From Sanghuangporus weigelae (Eukaryota; Basidiomycota; Agaricomycetes; Hymenochaetales; Hymenochaetaceae), in assembly GCA_033182465.1 (NCBI GenBank), contig CP137323.1, positions 2,604,001-2,668,000 of the forward strand: 64,000 nucleotides of DNA. The letters are read 5' to 3'. How positions within the stretch are numbered: the first letter of the stretch is position 1; each line of letters opens with the position of its first letter. Positions 1-13,232 of the stretch are shown here, in pieces. The notes under the pieces are model-generated. The model searched no databases, was not told the DNA's origin, and was given only the letters and a program-made list of their open reading frames with translations. The translations under genes were made by a program, and so were the position numbers.

Positions 1-2
1 AG

Positions 3-1315
3 CCGCTGTGTCGGCGCTGTTATCTGAACGGGACGCATTGCACGTATACTCCTCACAAAAGTAGGAATCAATGTCTGTGTACGGGTCAAGGTGAAGAAAT
101 CCGGGGGGATTCGTCCGTCCCAGATGTTTTCGTTTTCGCTGACCGTAAGTATGGTGCACATCTCTCTCAAGATCTCTTGTAACTAAATTTTCTGTAGATT
201 CTCAAAGCTCTTTTCACACCTGGTCGGCAGCGGACTCACCGAATCAGTCGCCGGGCGTGTCTGACTCGTTGCCTCAGACTCCGCCACCCACGAACCTTAG
301 CCAAGACGATCGGTTCGGGACGGTACAGAATGCGGTCCTTCAACTCCCAGAGATCCCATATGAATCTGAGATCGTTCTCTCTTCAGAAACGATCCATTGT
401 GGCCGTAATATTTACAACCATCGCTCCTATTCGCTTCCAAGTTTTCTGAGCGCGAGTTCGATTTCGACTTCCCCACAAGCAACCGAATATTCATCACACG
501 CTGCTTCCGGTTCTCTCCCCGGTAAACTAGCCAAGGAGGGTGTAACACTCGCGGAAGCCAAATTAGTCCTCCCAGGGTACTCCAGCGCGCTTGATTCTGA
601 AAGGAATTTTGGTGCAGCTTATCTATCATCCCATTGTGACATCACACTTCATACTCAGGAGGTCCCTCAACGAGGCGTGGGGTCCAGGAAACTCTTCGAC
701 GTCTCAGCGGCTCATCATGGTCAGCAGGTTCCGGAGATGCATCTCAGTCAACGACAAGACTCCGTTCACACACCAGACACGACGAGCGTAGGCTTACCGA
801 ATGACCAGATTTATGGCATGCCGCAATATACTACAGGACAAACTTCCTCGAACTCGTTGGGCACTGCATCGTCATCATCCATGAGCTATTCTTCGAACGT
901 CGGAGACACGGTTAACGCATACTCTCAATGGCTTGCTCAAGCTCATGCTAGCGGTGTTTTCTGCTCTTCCCCCGATATCCGGAATGTTCCCTCGTTGGAT
1001 GCAACATCTCAGAACACGTGTCTGGCCGGAGGTACCAGAACTGACTACTCGTTCTTCGATGTGATGGGATATCCTACTGAACTGTACTCCGGTCTGACGC
1101 GAGCTCGTCCATCTGATTTGTTGGGGTCTTCTGCTTCCAATGTGACGCGACAGCATCGCGGAATGATGTTACAAAATCTTCCGTCTCCGCACTTCTCTCA
1201 TAACCACTGGGTAAACGGACCAGTCTCTCCACCTCTCAGCGGCAGCTACCCTGGTTCGGCAGACCCGAGCCCATCGGCTTGTAGCACAAATAGCTTCCCT
1301 GCCTGGTCACAGTAA
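3..1315 (+). CDS. Zn2Cys6 zinc-cluster transcription factor, 5' end missing
   Basis: This is the 3' part of a gene that starts before the window. The first visible exon (about 3-144) reads PLCRRCYLNGTHCTYTPHKS, which is the second half of a fungal Zn2Cys6 DNA-binding domain (C-x2-C-x6-C-x-Y-x-P). A 53-nt intron (GTAAGT at 145, AG at 196-197) joins in frame to a long exon ending in TAA at 1313-1315. The remaining ~370 residues are rich in Ser, Thr, Pro and Gln and show no fungal-specific regulatory domain, so this looks like a short nuclear regulator with a disordered tail. The family binds GC-rich triplets; the target here is unknown. Three more zinc-cluster genes follow within 15 kb. Confidence 0.8.
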
Positions 1316-2155
1316 CTTCGGACTCTTAACGGCATATGATGCACCAATCCGCTTCGACGTATTCCTCAGAAGAGCAGTGCGGTAACATAGCTTTATTGAC
1401 GGACCAAAGTCCATGTTTACTGTCTTTCTGCCCCTGGACAGAGGGGACATTTATTACAATGATGTAGCATTATTGCCGAATTTAACGAACATTCTTACCT
1501 TCTAACAGAGACTCATTCTATACACTGGGCGTCTCCAAACAAGTTTTGTGGAATGTCCTTCATCATTATTTATTATATTTCGGCAAGATCCGGTTTTTGT
1601 AATAGTCTTAGTAAGCAGTACGACAGGTCCTTCTCGCTCGCGACGCGACAACATCTTGTACCTTGTACTTGACATATCACAGAGGTCTTGTTCGATCCAA
1701 AACTTTCGTATCTTTTCGAACATATACTTGCGACTCTTCGCACTGCTTACGTACTTCGGTGGCTTGCCGAGCTTTTAATGTCACGGTATACTTGGAAGTT
1801 TCCGGCTTACGCTCCGGAAGAACAGGCGAATGTCTAACGGAGCCACATATCCGTCGCAAGCGACATCCATTCCTCCACTACACATGATCAAGTATACTCC
1901 GTTACTTTACCCTTGTAGTTCTTTAGCCGAGCATCCCCGAGTATGGAACCCGCCTAGCACAGACTGGGTCCTGTCCTGGTATCTGTCCTAATACGCTCCA
2001 GCAAAACATTGCTTTGATCGGTTTGCCCTGACACGAATGGATACTGAGCAGCCTTGGAGAGCATTCCTGACGCTCGTATTCCCCATGATCCTTCGGCTCG
2101 ATTTTAATATAAAGCAAGGCATCCGCATCCATCTGTCTCGTACCAGTCAGCCAGG
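1316..2155. other. Intergenic, no gene seen
   Basis: Only short open frames without splice-supported continuity are present on either strand. It probably holds the 3' end of the zinc-cluster gene and spacer. Confidence 0.5.
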
Positions 2156-2411
2156 ATGCCGAACGTATACGAAGCACCACAGAAGCTAGCCCAACCTCCT
2201 CAGGCTTATCCTAATTTACCGGGGAGAGATAGCTATCAAAGCTATCTTCCTGCACATCCCTTATTCCTTGCAGGTAGAGGTAATGTCTCTCACGTCAGGA
2301 TATGAGATCCATACTGAGATCTAACCAGAAGCAGAATCGCAGTCGCAAAACCCTTCGGGCTGCTCGTGCAGAACTCGTTCGTTTCCAGCTATCATGTGTA
2401 GCCATGTTTGA
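2156..2411 (+). CDS. Possible small Pro/Gln/Ser-rich protein (66 aa)
   Basis: Two exons can be joined: 2156-2273, a 55-nt intron (GTAGAG...CCAG), and 2329-2411 ending in TGA. The product starts MPNVYEAPQKLAQPPQAYPN and ends in a short Ser/Cys-rich piece. The composition resembles the disordered tails of the neighbouring zinc-cluster proteins, but no Cys cluster is present. I do not recognise it. It may be a gene remnant or a longer gene whose other exons I could not place. Confidence 0.25.
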
Positions 2412-4308
2412 CTAATCAGTACGTTTTCAAGAAATATACTTAGGGAGGAGATCAGGGTGCTACTACTTACAGTCCCTCAACGAGCGGCAGACAGGCTGGT
2501 GTGCAATATTCATGGTGAGCCCAAAATCAGGTCTTGGGGAGTCGTTTAGATACGACTGACTGAGTAAAATTCCCAAGACTATCATTGCTGTCTCTGGACC
2601 TGCCCTGCTTTCAATAGCACAGGACTGCTCATTGCCAACAGCTACAAGTAGTGTGACGCTTTCGGTTCTGTTATTCATGACACTTTCGACATCACTTCTG
2701 GGTTTGCGAGCGGTTCGCGATGCGGAACAACAACTTCCATTTGATACCCCGCGTCTCAGATGCGAATATCATAACGGCAATACAGACATGCATTTAAGGG
2801 TTTCGTCGACTCAGGTATGTTTCTTCACTGACATCACAAGAACGATAGGGTTAATTCGTTGAAGGCCTCAAATTCTTTTTTAGGGCCAATAATACTGGGT
2901 CATTTCTCTATCATGCTACTCTTAACTAGTATGCTGTTATCCATGTACCTCACAGTCGGGGCGAGGGCACCCACCATATCCTTTGTGATTCTCATATTGT
3001 CTTTCTCTTTTTATTTTGTTCTCCGTCACAGAAAATTTTCAGATTGAAGGTAGAGTCTTTACAAGACTATGATGGCTGGTCCCTGCGGTAATTGCTTGTC
3101 GAATTTGCTAACAGCCTCGTACAAGGTGCTAATAATGCGTCTCGATGTGTAAAAAACCTCTCCTTGTTATTATCGATGTCTACGAGATTCCCCACTTTGA
3201 ATCAGCGCTTGGGACGTGTCCTGTATTTAGAACAAGAGCTCTTCAATGATTTCAAGCAATAACTCAGAATCCTGTTCTCTGTTATCATGAAAAACAACCG
3301 ACAATGAATCATATTTGACAAGAGCTTCTAGTCGGTAAATACTGACAGAGTTCTATAACTTACAGTAACTGAACCCTCTAGCACTGTCTACCGGATAAAT
3401 ACTTGCCTGAAAGAACTTCAGATGTCCTACGGCGAGACAGTTCTGGAGTGATCAGAGGAACGACGCTCAGATGCTGATATCAACTTACGAAGAAGTAACG
3501 AAAATCCATACGAGAAGCTTCTGACAGTCTTTGATCTAGAAATTTGAAAATGCGTTGCATCATGGGTGTGTTCTCAGCAGAGCATATCACTTGATCATTT
3601 ATCCCCGAGAATCACGCAGGCATCTTTTCCCCTGATGGTGATACTTGTGAAGGTCACCTCAACTTCTAAACACGAAATAGATAGGTCTATTACTAAGAGA
3701 AAAAGTGTATCTTTTCTCTACAAATTATGAGCCATGGCACAGTCATTTGCATGTTAAATCATCCTCCTGCCGATTCAAACGCATCATTCTTTGAGAAGAG
3801 TATCTGTAATAGCCGAGACTCATTTTATCAGTAGCTTATGCAGCACAAGACGAGTATCTGGCATAGCCCGAATAATGTCCGATGCGTACGTTGATCCCAT
3901 GATTTGAATCCAGTCTGTTGCATAGCTTAATTATCCGAGATAAAGAAGTCTCCACCTCCAGGAGCCAGTCTCCAGACTCTCCACAGTAGCTGTTTTCGAT
4001 GAATTTACTTGGAAGAAGTATCTAGCAGCACTTAGCAGATTGATTATCACATTCTCCGAGCATGTCTGAGGTGAAATCAGAATTCTGAAGACAGGTTTAT
4101 CTATATATCGCAATGGCAATCAGTTAGGGATTGCGGTTGAGATAGAAGAGCTGTCCAGTCAACGGTAAGCCCCTCTACCTCTTGATGGATCGATATTTCG
4201 ATGTGATTAGTTTTTACCATCGCTCCTCCACGCCAAATCGGGCGGGGTTTCTCATGAATCGAGATTCTGAGTAGTTTGGATACTGCGTTCAAACGGCGTT
4301 TGTCAGGA
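2412..4308. other. Intergenic, no resolved gene
   Basis: AT-richer DNA. One open stretch near 2632-3047 could encode hydrophobic segments (two possible membrane helices at 2884-3047), but no splice arrangement joins the pieces convincingly. Nothing else is supported. Confidence 0.4.
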
Positions 4309-5112
4309 GTAATGAACTCCTTCGCGGCCCTCGGTGGTATTGAGAGTATTTAAGAGCTCCTTAAATGCGATACTCGCAGTTGGCGAAATATAAAGTTTAT
4401 GGTGGAGCGCTGATGAGATGACTGTGCAGTATTCGTTGATGCATCCAAGACAAATTTGCAGTAAAAGAGCCTGGTGCATCAGCAACTCCGAAACCGTCGG
4501 AGCTTCTGACTTCGAAATTAAGCCCTTGATTGTTCTGTGCCTCATGATTTTCATTACCAGCTATCGGTTATAGCAGTTTAGGCTTGTCAATTTTTAACTC
4601 GCGAGACAATGCGTGTATCAAATCCAATTGAATAACGAAGATCACAGATAAGAGTCGTCCAAGGAAGCTCCAATGCACTAACGATTGTCCAAGATGAGAA
4701 GAGAAGAGAAAGAGAAATAAATATGAACTGTGTTTAAAGTGTACAGTTAACAATTAGCCATATCCGGCCAGCCTGCTGAACGGAAGGAATCGCCTCTATG
4801 GCATTGCACCGCTCGTGGTGAGGAACACGTCAGGGTTTCCATGACCAGTGAAGACATGCATCTTTACATCACCGTCCAGATATGCTAGATCTTGGTTATC
4901 AAAATGCATACCCCGAGTGCTACGGATCATTATTGCTGTATGAGAAAGGTGCGAGGAAAGCCAAGTTATACGTGCACTCACATTTCCTGAGTTTCGGCGA
5001 TGATCTTCGAGTACGCATTGTCATTCGAGGCAAGGGAGATAGATTCCGTGATGACATTCGATGGGCTGAAGATCTCGCCAAGCTCAAATGGTGAAGATCG
5101 GGTTGGGCTGGC
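4309..5112. repeat. Segmental duplication, copy A (partner at 30925-31684)
   Basis: About 4497-5112 matches 31090-31684 in the same orientation, with very high identity (about 95% by eye) over roughly 4820-5090. It covers the last two exons of the minus-strand gene here and of the kinase gene there, plus 3' flank. The adjoining ~150 bp (about 4309-4462) matches 30925-31083 in the opposite orientation. The block has therefore been duplicated and its edge inverted. The homology begins inside coding sequence, near a shared PTRS motif. Confidence 0.8.
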
Positions 5113-6445
5113 ATCTGAAGGACACTGCACACAGCGTGTATCCAATGGATCATAGAAATGTTCTCCATAGATCTCTGAAATTGCTGAAGACGGCGTGCAG
5201 CTGGATGCAAGGGATTCATTAGAGTCGAAAGTGGAAATAGATTCTGGTGAACCATATCCCGAATCAAACTCGCGGGTATCGAAGAATGGAAAGATATGAC
5301 GTTCAAGGCCACTATTGACGACTTGTCCATTGTTGAAGGCAAGGAGATGAGGACTATGTGTCTCATAACCTCCGTCTGTTTCGTTGACCAAATAATTCGG
5401 AAGAGCGAGGCTGGGAGGTGAATGATGATAGGTGTCTGTGGGCACAACGACAGGAGCCGCAGGACAGGAAGATCTCGGGAAAGGGCTTGCGGACGAAGGA
5501 CTTTGCATCGCAAAAGAACATGCCCGCGAATCATTCGGATTCGGAATGCGCAGGCGCAAATGTGGATGCTCAACGTGAGATCCTTCAGTCGCGATTTGCA
5601 CTGACTCAGGTACAGTATAGTCATTGACTTGAACGTTTCCATGTTCCTCGGAGACTTCGACACGAAAGGAGCCTTGCTGCGGTGCAGGCATTTCAGAAGA
5701 AGCTCGGAGAGTAGTTGCTGACATAACGGCGATCGGTTGTGTAGCACAACGAGGATCACTCAGATTGGTGGATACCTAATAATGATAAGATTACGAGAGC
5801 GGCCACGAAAAGGTGGACATACTTCTCCTACGACCTCCAAGACACCAAGGTAATCGTCTGGAACACCGTTGACATGAGCCCGAGCATCATGTTTACTGGA
5901 CCTTTTTGCATCGTTCTTCGCTATCCGCTTCGGGTCTGTGAAAGGGCGATACTAATGAAATAAATTAGAACCCGGTTCATGGTATACTGATGACAAAAAT
6001 ATGACGTACAGTCTCTCCTTTTTCCAAGCAGAACTGAATGTCTTTCGGACCATTGTCGTCCTTCTTACACGTAGAAGCCTGAAGAAAGAGGCCAATGACA
6101 GAGTCAGCCTAGGCCGTCAGTTGCACTACAGAAGATGTACCCTTCTGTTCCGTTGAGCCGGCATGTCCGGGATGACTAATTATATTACACGAGAGAGATT
6201 AACGAAATCAGACCGCCGATCACAGTAGGATGGGAGATGAGGAGGCTGCGCGAGAGCACGGGATAGCAGTGTGATATCTGTGAAGAAAGACGTATTGGGG
6301 ATGAAGATGGCAAGTGCCAACGACAGCGATTTTAAAGGCGAGCTCCTGCATTGGCATATCATGAAGATTACCATACACTCGTCCTCTCGCCGAAGAAGTT
6401 CAGATACGGCGTCCGCGTAACGGCGTACTTTTGGGCGCAAAGCCA
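4920..6445 (-). CDS. Intron-rich protein of unknown function with a duplicated C-terminus
   Basis: The exons that join in frame are 6445-6377, 6277-6214, 6175-6130, 6078-6010, 5951-5823, 5775-4982 and 4935-4920 (TAG). The first exon or exons, around 6450-6610, could not be settled, so the start is open. The N-terminal part is helical and charged (ALRPKVRRYADAVSELLRRE), followed by a basic stretch (RPFTDPKRIAKNDAKRSSK) and then ~240 Ser/Pro-rich, probably disordered residues. The final ~40 residues (ELGEIFSPSNVITESISLAS onward) are nearly identical to the tail of the zinc-cluster kinase at 31.5 kb, including the last intron. No known domain is recognised; the basic stretch could bind nucleic acid. 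The gene looks chimeric, its 3' end shared by duplication. Confidence 0.6.
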
Positions 6446-6610
6446 CTTTCGTACCTCAGGAAGCGAGTTCCAATAGTATCCAGGTTTGTCAATCAGGATG
6501 GTACAGGATTTCTCCCAAACTGGGAAATACGAGCCGATGCACAGTCGGAATCAGACCAGAAGTGGCAATAGCCTCGTCTGGATGATCCCATGAATGTAAA
6601 TCGCCGGCGA

Positions 6611-8304
6611 GCCCAGAGATACGGACCAAAGATCAGAGTGACATATCAAGGCGATTCAAGGCGAACCAAGGCGAGAATATTTCACGAAGCCGATATATAT
6701 ATATAGCCAGACACCCGAGGCAATGCAATAGACCGCATTGCCCGAGGTACCGCCTTGATGATGAAGAGCCTATGTGAAGTGACGACCGGCTAGGACTTGC
6801 AAGGTTGGAAAAGAGTAGAGATTTGATACGTTGGGATGCAATGCGAGAGCATAACGTCGTGTTCGCATGGTAGCGGAAGAAAGAACGTTCGAGCGGACGA
6901 CGTTAGTCGTCAGTTTCGCACGGTTTACAGTTTGATCGAGAGTATATTATTACGTCAATATACACGAATAGTGTAGCACATGACCCACGAATTGACATTT
7001 GCCGCAATTGACTTGGTCCCAACCATGATCTCTCACCACATCGAGTCTTCGTCCTGGTCCGGGACGAATCCTGGAACGATTTCTTGACAAGATAGTGTCA
7101 ACCACCTAGAGTGTACGACACTCTCTTGGGTGGTGGAGGTTTCCTGTTTCCCGCCGATTGAGAAGACCAATCGGCGAGTGCCGTTCTCGACGGCGACGAT
7201 CATCATCAACGCAAATTTAAAATTTGAACAGAAAAGCGCGGAAATGACTGTAGCAAAGCTTTGTGAGCGCTGTAGTATAAAATAGCAGTTGCAGCGGTGA
7301 ACGCACTCAGGAAGTCCAGGATTATACGGGAAGTTTGTCTTCTCAACGTTGGACAATTTCAGTTCCAAAACGGACAGTATTTCGTGAGTTTGAAACCATT
7401 TTCCCGCTTCCTCGTATAGTACACCTGTGATAACTAATGGTCATCTTATCTAGCGCAAATCATTAATCTCTTCCTACGCGACTAATCGCGCTTGAGAATG
7501 ATTTTCGTCGCGTGATGAATAATATCTTCGAGGCTCCATCTCGTTGTTTATCAAATCGTTGACGGATAACTTACCTTAATCAGCTCATCGTCATCTCGCA
7601 GATGCTCATGATTTTGAGCACGGACTCACTTTGAATGCGGGGGCAGGATTTCCTTGGATGCTCAACCAGCTCCAGTACAATTGGTCTCATGGAATTTATC
7701 AATGTCGTTTGATCTGCGATTTACAATAGAAAGCAATCGCCTCGAGGTGGTGACATGTCGCGTGTAGCTCATGAGGATAGTCCCTTGCATGGCTTCCTAG
7801 GTCTGTATCATCGGTCATTCCTTCATTGAGCCGTCTCTGATCTTCTACCCGTCTGGAATGAGAATCTTAGGAAAGACATGAGCATAGTCCGGACCTGTCC
7901 TGCTTCCATGGCAATATCAGTCGATCGGAGGGCCACTCCGGCTTCGGACGGAAGAGCCTATTCGCTAATTCATGTGAAAATGGGTATGAAGGGTCGTTGA
8001 TAGCAGACCAATGTCAGCTCATCCGTTCTTCCGTGATCCGTCTCCTCGAGGCCAGGTGTTTTCGCTGACTGTTACGTGTAATAGGTGCGTCGAATGCTTT
8101 TTACGGACAAAGACAGGCGAACCTGTTTTTTCGGCTAGAGAACTAGAAACCCAGTAGTCTGCCGTGGACCGCAATGGCACTCGCCTTGGCCAATGGGAGA
8201 GTATAAGTTCATGCTCCAGCAACTGGGTATTAGCTCCATCTTCCGACTGGCATACAATCATCCTCACCTCCAAGTGAATTTTCTTATAATCATCTCAATC
8301 AAGA
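6611..8304. other. Intergenic, no resolved gene
   Basis: A short TA run lies near 6696-6706. A minus-strand open stretch at 7033-7368 ends in a plausible stop and might be the 3' exon of an unrecognised gene, but no upstream exons could be joined. No other coding signal was found. Confidence 0.4.
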
Positions 8305-8627
8305 ATGTCTGGTTGGATGCCAGTACAGACTCAATTCACGCTGGCAAGGACTAACGGCACGCCTCAGAGGCAGCCTGCTTGCACGGCATGCTCCAGAGTA
8401 CACTCAAAGGTACGAAGATCATTCATATCCTCCATTACCATCTAAGCCTAATTGTATATTCTCAGTGTGAGCGCTCTAGTACGGACGAGAGATGCAAGTC
8501 CTGTATTGAAAAGGGAATTAATTGTGTGGTTAGTGAAGTACATTTCTTTTCACAATAAGCTTCACAGTCTGATTGGCCCCTTCATCTTCTACCACAGACG
8601 GAAGCTCCGAAAAGGCAGAGAAATTAG
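8305..8627 (+). CDS. Minimal Zn2Cys6 zinc-cluster protein (65 aa)
   Basis: Exons 8305-8409, 8466-8528 and 8598-8627 give 65 residues ending in TAG. The cluster is complete: ACTACSRVHSK, then CERSSTDERCKSCIEKGINC, that is C-x2-C-x6-C-x8-C-x2-C-x6-C. It is followed by a basic run (TEAPKRQRN). The first intron falls in phase 0 exactly before the third Cys, as in the other zinc-cluster genes here. The protein is little more than a DNA-binding domain and lacks an activation or regulatory region. It could compete with full-length relatives for sites, or be a truncated copy whose downstream exons decayed. I saw no coding continuation up to 9.1 kb. Confidence 0.65.
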
Positions 8628-9190
8628 AGTGCTGGTTGTAGATCGGATACGAATGTAAAGCTGAAGTCGTACGTTGCTAACATTCGCACCTCTGACCAAA
8701 AAAACTAATGACTTCGTCTCTAGCTGCTTCGAAGAATGATTACGTAACAGATTAGCAGAGATTTTCCGCATCTTGTCTTTGAGTTCGTCCTATGAGATAA
8801 TTACATAAAGAAATTTCTCGTTCACGGGAAGTACAATGGGATAATCCACATTCAACCAGAAACAGAATCACCGATCATCGTCCGTACTCGCCAATCTTGC
8901 ATTCGGGTTGTCGCAAGTTAATTGCGGAGCTTGGGGGAAATAAGTAAATAGCCTGAAGAGAATATGTATCAGTCGTAGCTAACATGCATCGAGGAAAAAC
9001 ATATTGACTGGAGAAATCGGAGATAGTCTTCCTGTTGAGCAGGATACTCATCGCAGTCTTGTTCTCCGGCATTCGCTAACTCATGCGCACTTTGCAATGG
9101 CATGGGATCAAGGACTGTCAGCTGCTCGGCGATAGGTTCTAGCGCTGTAGGAAGTCCCTCGTATAGGGGGTCCAGACGGAACGGGAGGTT

Positions 9191-10410
9191 CTAGTTCGTC
9201 GTTAATACCTGCAACGACGCGGAACAGAAATGGCTCACGACGTCGAACATTCCCGGATCATCCAGAGCAAACGGCAGGTTCCCGTTATTATCTTGTGTCG
9301 CTATTACGGATGCCAAACCATGAGCAGAACCACCAGCTTCCAGAGCGTAATTCGCTGAGCAGCTGAACGCAGACGTGCCCAAATTGGTCGTATCTCCTGA
9401 AATTGATATTGACGCGCTCGTGGTAGCGACGACTTCTGAGGTCGCATGCGTTTGAGGCACGATACTCGATGAAGCCAAGTTGCAAGCCATCTTTATGTGG
9501 AATTAGGAGATATTACGAGTTTGGGTCAGATAGACTACTCACCGAACTACTCTCCATTGACTGGCTTGTCTGACTCTCGAAGCCCGTCAGCTGTTCTTGC
9601 GACACCCTATTGCTAACGTGCGGACTTAAACCAGATGCACGCTCATCTTCAAGTGGTGCGGACTTATCAAAAGTGAGCGTACGAAATATGGAGCGCAACT
9701 GTACGGAACATAAAAATCGACTTAAAAATGTGACGGAGAGCTGAACTCGAACACAACATACCTCTGCAGTTGGAGACTGGGAAGTAGATTTGTAAGTCGA
9801 TGGGCATTGAACCGTAGGTGATGTGGGTGAGAAGATCTATACCAGCAAGGTTCGATCAGAGCGAGCTCTATGATTTCTGTTTCTGCTTGCCGTACATTGC
9901 TCTCCTGATTTTCCTCGCTAACGGGGCTGGCGACAGAGTCGATGGTCCGAACAGTGTTGCTTCTATAGCGACCTTGAGTTGGGTGGCTAGGCGAGATGCT
10001 AAGATGATATTGAGAATAGCACGGTCGATGGACGCACCTCTGCCCATCTTCAAATATGAACACTGGGCTCGTCTGCAATTGACTCTTAGATAGAAGTCCC
10101 CCTCAAGAGAGATAATAGCCCACCTGGATTGAGAGAGCCGGGTTCGGTTCAGGCTTACCTGGCTCGCAAGCAAGATTCCTTGCAGCGCATTGTGAGCATG
10201 CGCGACCATCCTCCCGGGTGCACTAGACAGACCGTCAATTTATTCCCATCGTCATCAGTCAATGAAATATACTACCTTTTGACGCATGTGCTTGCACCGT
10301 GCACACGGGTTCTTGTTTCTGGCTCTAGCGGACTCCGCACGTCGACTGTTTGGATTAGCTAGTCGCCTCCGGTGGGCCGAAGGACGCTTCCCGGCGAGGA
10401 ACATTGTCAT
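9191..10410 (-). CDS. Zn2Cys6 zinc-cluster transcription factor
   Basis: The first exon (10410-10276) encodes a basic leader and NPCARCKHMRQK; the second (10222-10159) continues CTREDGRACSQCAARNLAC. Together they make C-x2-C-x6-C-x7-C-x2-C-x6-C. The intron between them is phase 0 just before the third Cys. Downstream exons around 10070-9722, 9698-9540 and 9490-9191 encode Ser/Thr/Gln-rich sequence ending in a stop at 9191. The joins between about 10070 and 9720 are not fully settled. No fungal-specific transcription-factor domain is visible. It lies tail-to-tail with the minimal zinc-cluster gene at 8.3 kb. Probably a nuclear DNA-binding regulator with unknown targets. Confidence 0.75.
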
Positions 10411-13232
10411 ATTCGCTGCGGGCTTCAGAGAGCTTGAGCCATCTCCCAGTATGCTAACTTAAATACGGCTCTGAAGTGCGCAAGACCTTTCTCAGTCATT
10501 CAGCCTCGATCCTCCCTTTTCACTACTGATTACTTTTTCGGCAAGTAGACAGTAACAGAAATTTCACCCGCCCTGAGGCTGCCATGCACGCCTGCCGTCG
10601 CAGTCTGGAGGTACGCCGAGAGTACCGCCGACCTAGCAGCGAGCCATTGAGCGACGGCGAAGTGCTGAACGAACGACATGAATGTGCTGTGCAAGGGAGG
10701 CAGCGATCAACATTTTTGAGTTTCTAAATTCTGGCGAGAGAAAGTAAACGGCCACGTGCTATTATTGTATATTTAGTCACGTAATTGAAGCTAGCAAAAG
10801 CTCAATGAAGCAGTTATTTATTCCGAGAATACAGGAGAAATTTTTGCAGGACGAATTATGACCTCTAGGACACTAGCGACTCTCAAACTGCCGGTGCTGC
10901 TGCATTTTGGAAATGAAGATCGACAAGAAATGACCACAGAAAACATTCCTTTTTCAGCATTCGACGATGTGAGTTTGAAGTGGGCACACAACAAAACAAA
11001 TTAAGCTGAAGTTAGACCAAAAAAACTCCGAGAAAACGCACCGGAAACAGTAGTTTAGACCCCGAGATACCTCCCTTCTTAGGACACTTTCCGTCCTTCC
11101 AGACTGCGAGTTCAAACAACATTTCGACGGGTCAAAGAATACAGCTGCGTCGCTTCTGATTCTCGTTTTTGGCATAGTCGAGGAACACGACGCAGGATGA
11201 GCTTGGAGTTACTGAGTGGGCCGAGAGCGTTGACGCGACGAAATGCAACATGCTGCGTTTCCAGAACCATTGGAATCGGTGTCGCTATAACCGACCTTGT
11301 AGACCTTTTCTGAGGAGTAGAGTGTCCTTTGAACGACCTAGCATTGCCGTAATATCGACAACGTGGAAGAAGGGAAGGAAGGATCAGCACCATCGTGGCG
11401 CGTCAATCAGGCTGAATCAAAATGGCAAACATGTTTACCTAAATAAACACGACGAGAAAACAACCTGCGTTCCGCCGTTCCGTTCCATAACTTCCTTCTT
11501 CACTGCCACGCGACCGTACCTGAAAAAATCTCTGCACATATCTAAACAATAAATCATGGCAGCACTGTAAAAAGACTGTGACGCACCTCTGATCTCATTG
11601 TCGCGGCACACGGTCATAAACGCGTGGCTATCAGCGGATGATGAATCTTCGAAACCAGTCCTTGCACATAGTCAACGTCAACATGAACCGCAGATCCATT
11701 ACCGAATGTCTCTGAAGGCGAACCACTCGACGAGATCCTGCACTGGGAACTTGCGGGCCCTGGAAGCTGCGTAGCGAAGTCAGTGTGTATCCATCTTGAA
11801 ATCTTGCATAAGTCGCGTCGTGTCCTGGACGAAGAATGATACAATGACACCTTGTTTTGTTGAACGCATGGAATTTGGATTGTAACCGTGGACCGCGAGT
11901 AAAGCTACTCGTGTCACCAACAGGCTTTTTGGTGACTGATCGATTTGACTTCGCACACGTTCCAGTGCCGAGATGTGCATTGCAGTTCTTCTTGGGAATT
12001 GACCTCAATTCGCATCCAGTCTTGTGCAATCTATTCCTAGTGAAACATCCTATGCTTATGCTCCTGAGCGTTGTAGAAACAATCTCTAATGCCTTTGATC
12101 ATTCCTGTCGGGCTTGCACTGTCTAGCGTGATGGCTTCTAGCGATACGACACGTATCATCGCGGATATTCTGCGTCGAGCAATAGCAAGGAAAACGTCGA
12201 CAAACAGATGGGCGCTTATGTTACCTGCAGTTCAACAGTGAGTAAACAGTCTGTTCATAACATTTTGACCCCTTTATCCTGACCGTCATAGTTTCTTGGC
12301 TCCTCGCAGGCAACATACATATGTTGCTTATAGTGGAAGAACATAGATGGATTGAAAAAAGGAATTCCAAGATCAAGTTGATGGGCTCCCAAGAGTTCTC
12401 CCACAGCCGCGATCCGATGATGACATCGCACTTTAGCGTCTGCTCACTTTCCTTACATCCTGGTCTCATCCCCCTGCTCAATCTCTCTGATTGCTCGTTG
12501 AATGTACCTGATAAATCGCTTCTCATTCTCTGTTTTCGGAGTCGTAACGAAACGAGGCAATAGACAGAGAAGGAAACCGCCTTACTGCACGTTCGAACTC
12601 GCCTTGACCCGCGTTCGGTCCGTGAAGTCATCCGATAGCAGAACCCTCCGGGCCAATATGACCTTCCATAGAGAGCTAAAGAGGTGCGTACAGAGCCGAA
12701 TGTTTAATTCTTTGATCTCTAGTCACTGAAATGAAGCATGCGCAGCAAGACGACCTGTAGAAGTGACTCGGAATGGACGATATGCCATACAATCGAAAGT
12801 TGTCGCCTTCCTTATTCCTTTCTGACCATTATCCCGAAATTGTCTACGTCTCTCGAAAGGCTTTGCTTGTCATCCGGAGACTTCATTCCCGCCTTCATGA
12901 CGCACCATGAACAAGTAGCATTCTTTCTGCGTCGATATTTACTGGACAAATACACCGGACGACTTTTAAGGAAAACGGCTTAAATCACACATTCATGCAT
13001 TTCGCCTACTTTCGCCGTTCAAGAACGCGTTTCTCGTATCGGCTCGTGGAACAGGCGCATTTCCTCGCCATTCTCGCTCGACGTCTCGCCTTGCATTCCT
13101 TTTTTGTGAGATATCCAGACGGGAAAATGCAGGCGAACTTACGATAAGTCGGCGAGTGCGCCTTTTTAAAGAGGGCCTTACCTATCCTCTCAAAAACCGT
13201 ACCGCTCCAGTGCTCACCCGGCGCCGCTTAGC
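10411..13232. other. Intergenic, mostly unresolved
   Basis: 10411-10900 is probably the promoter of the minus-strand zinc-cluster gene. Minus-strand stretches near 11640-12030 have Ser/Thr-rich, coding-like composition with possible splice sites, but I could not build a gene or find a Cys cluster. The remainder shows nothing supportable. Confidence 0.35.

Noticed and set aside
2632-3047. Two-helix membrane protein
   Set aside because: The hydrophobic exons can be joined only with a 26-nt intron, which is too short.
4920-6445. Velvet-domain or HMG-box regulator
   Set aside because: The basic stretch superficially suggested one, but conserved motifs of either domain are absent.
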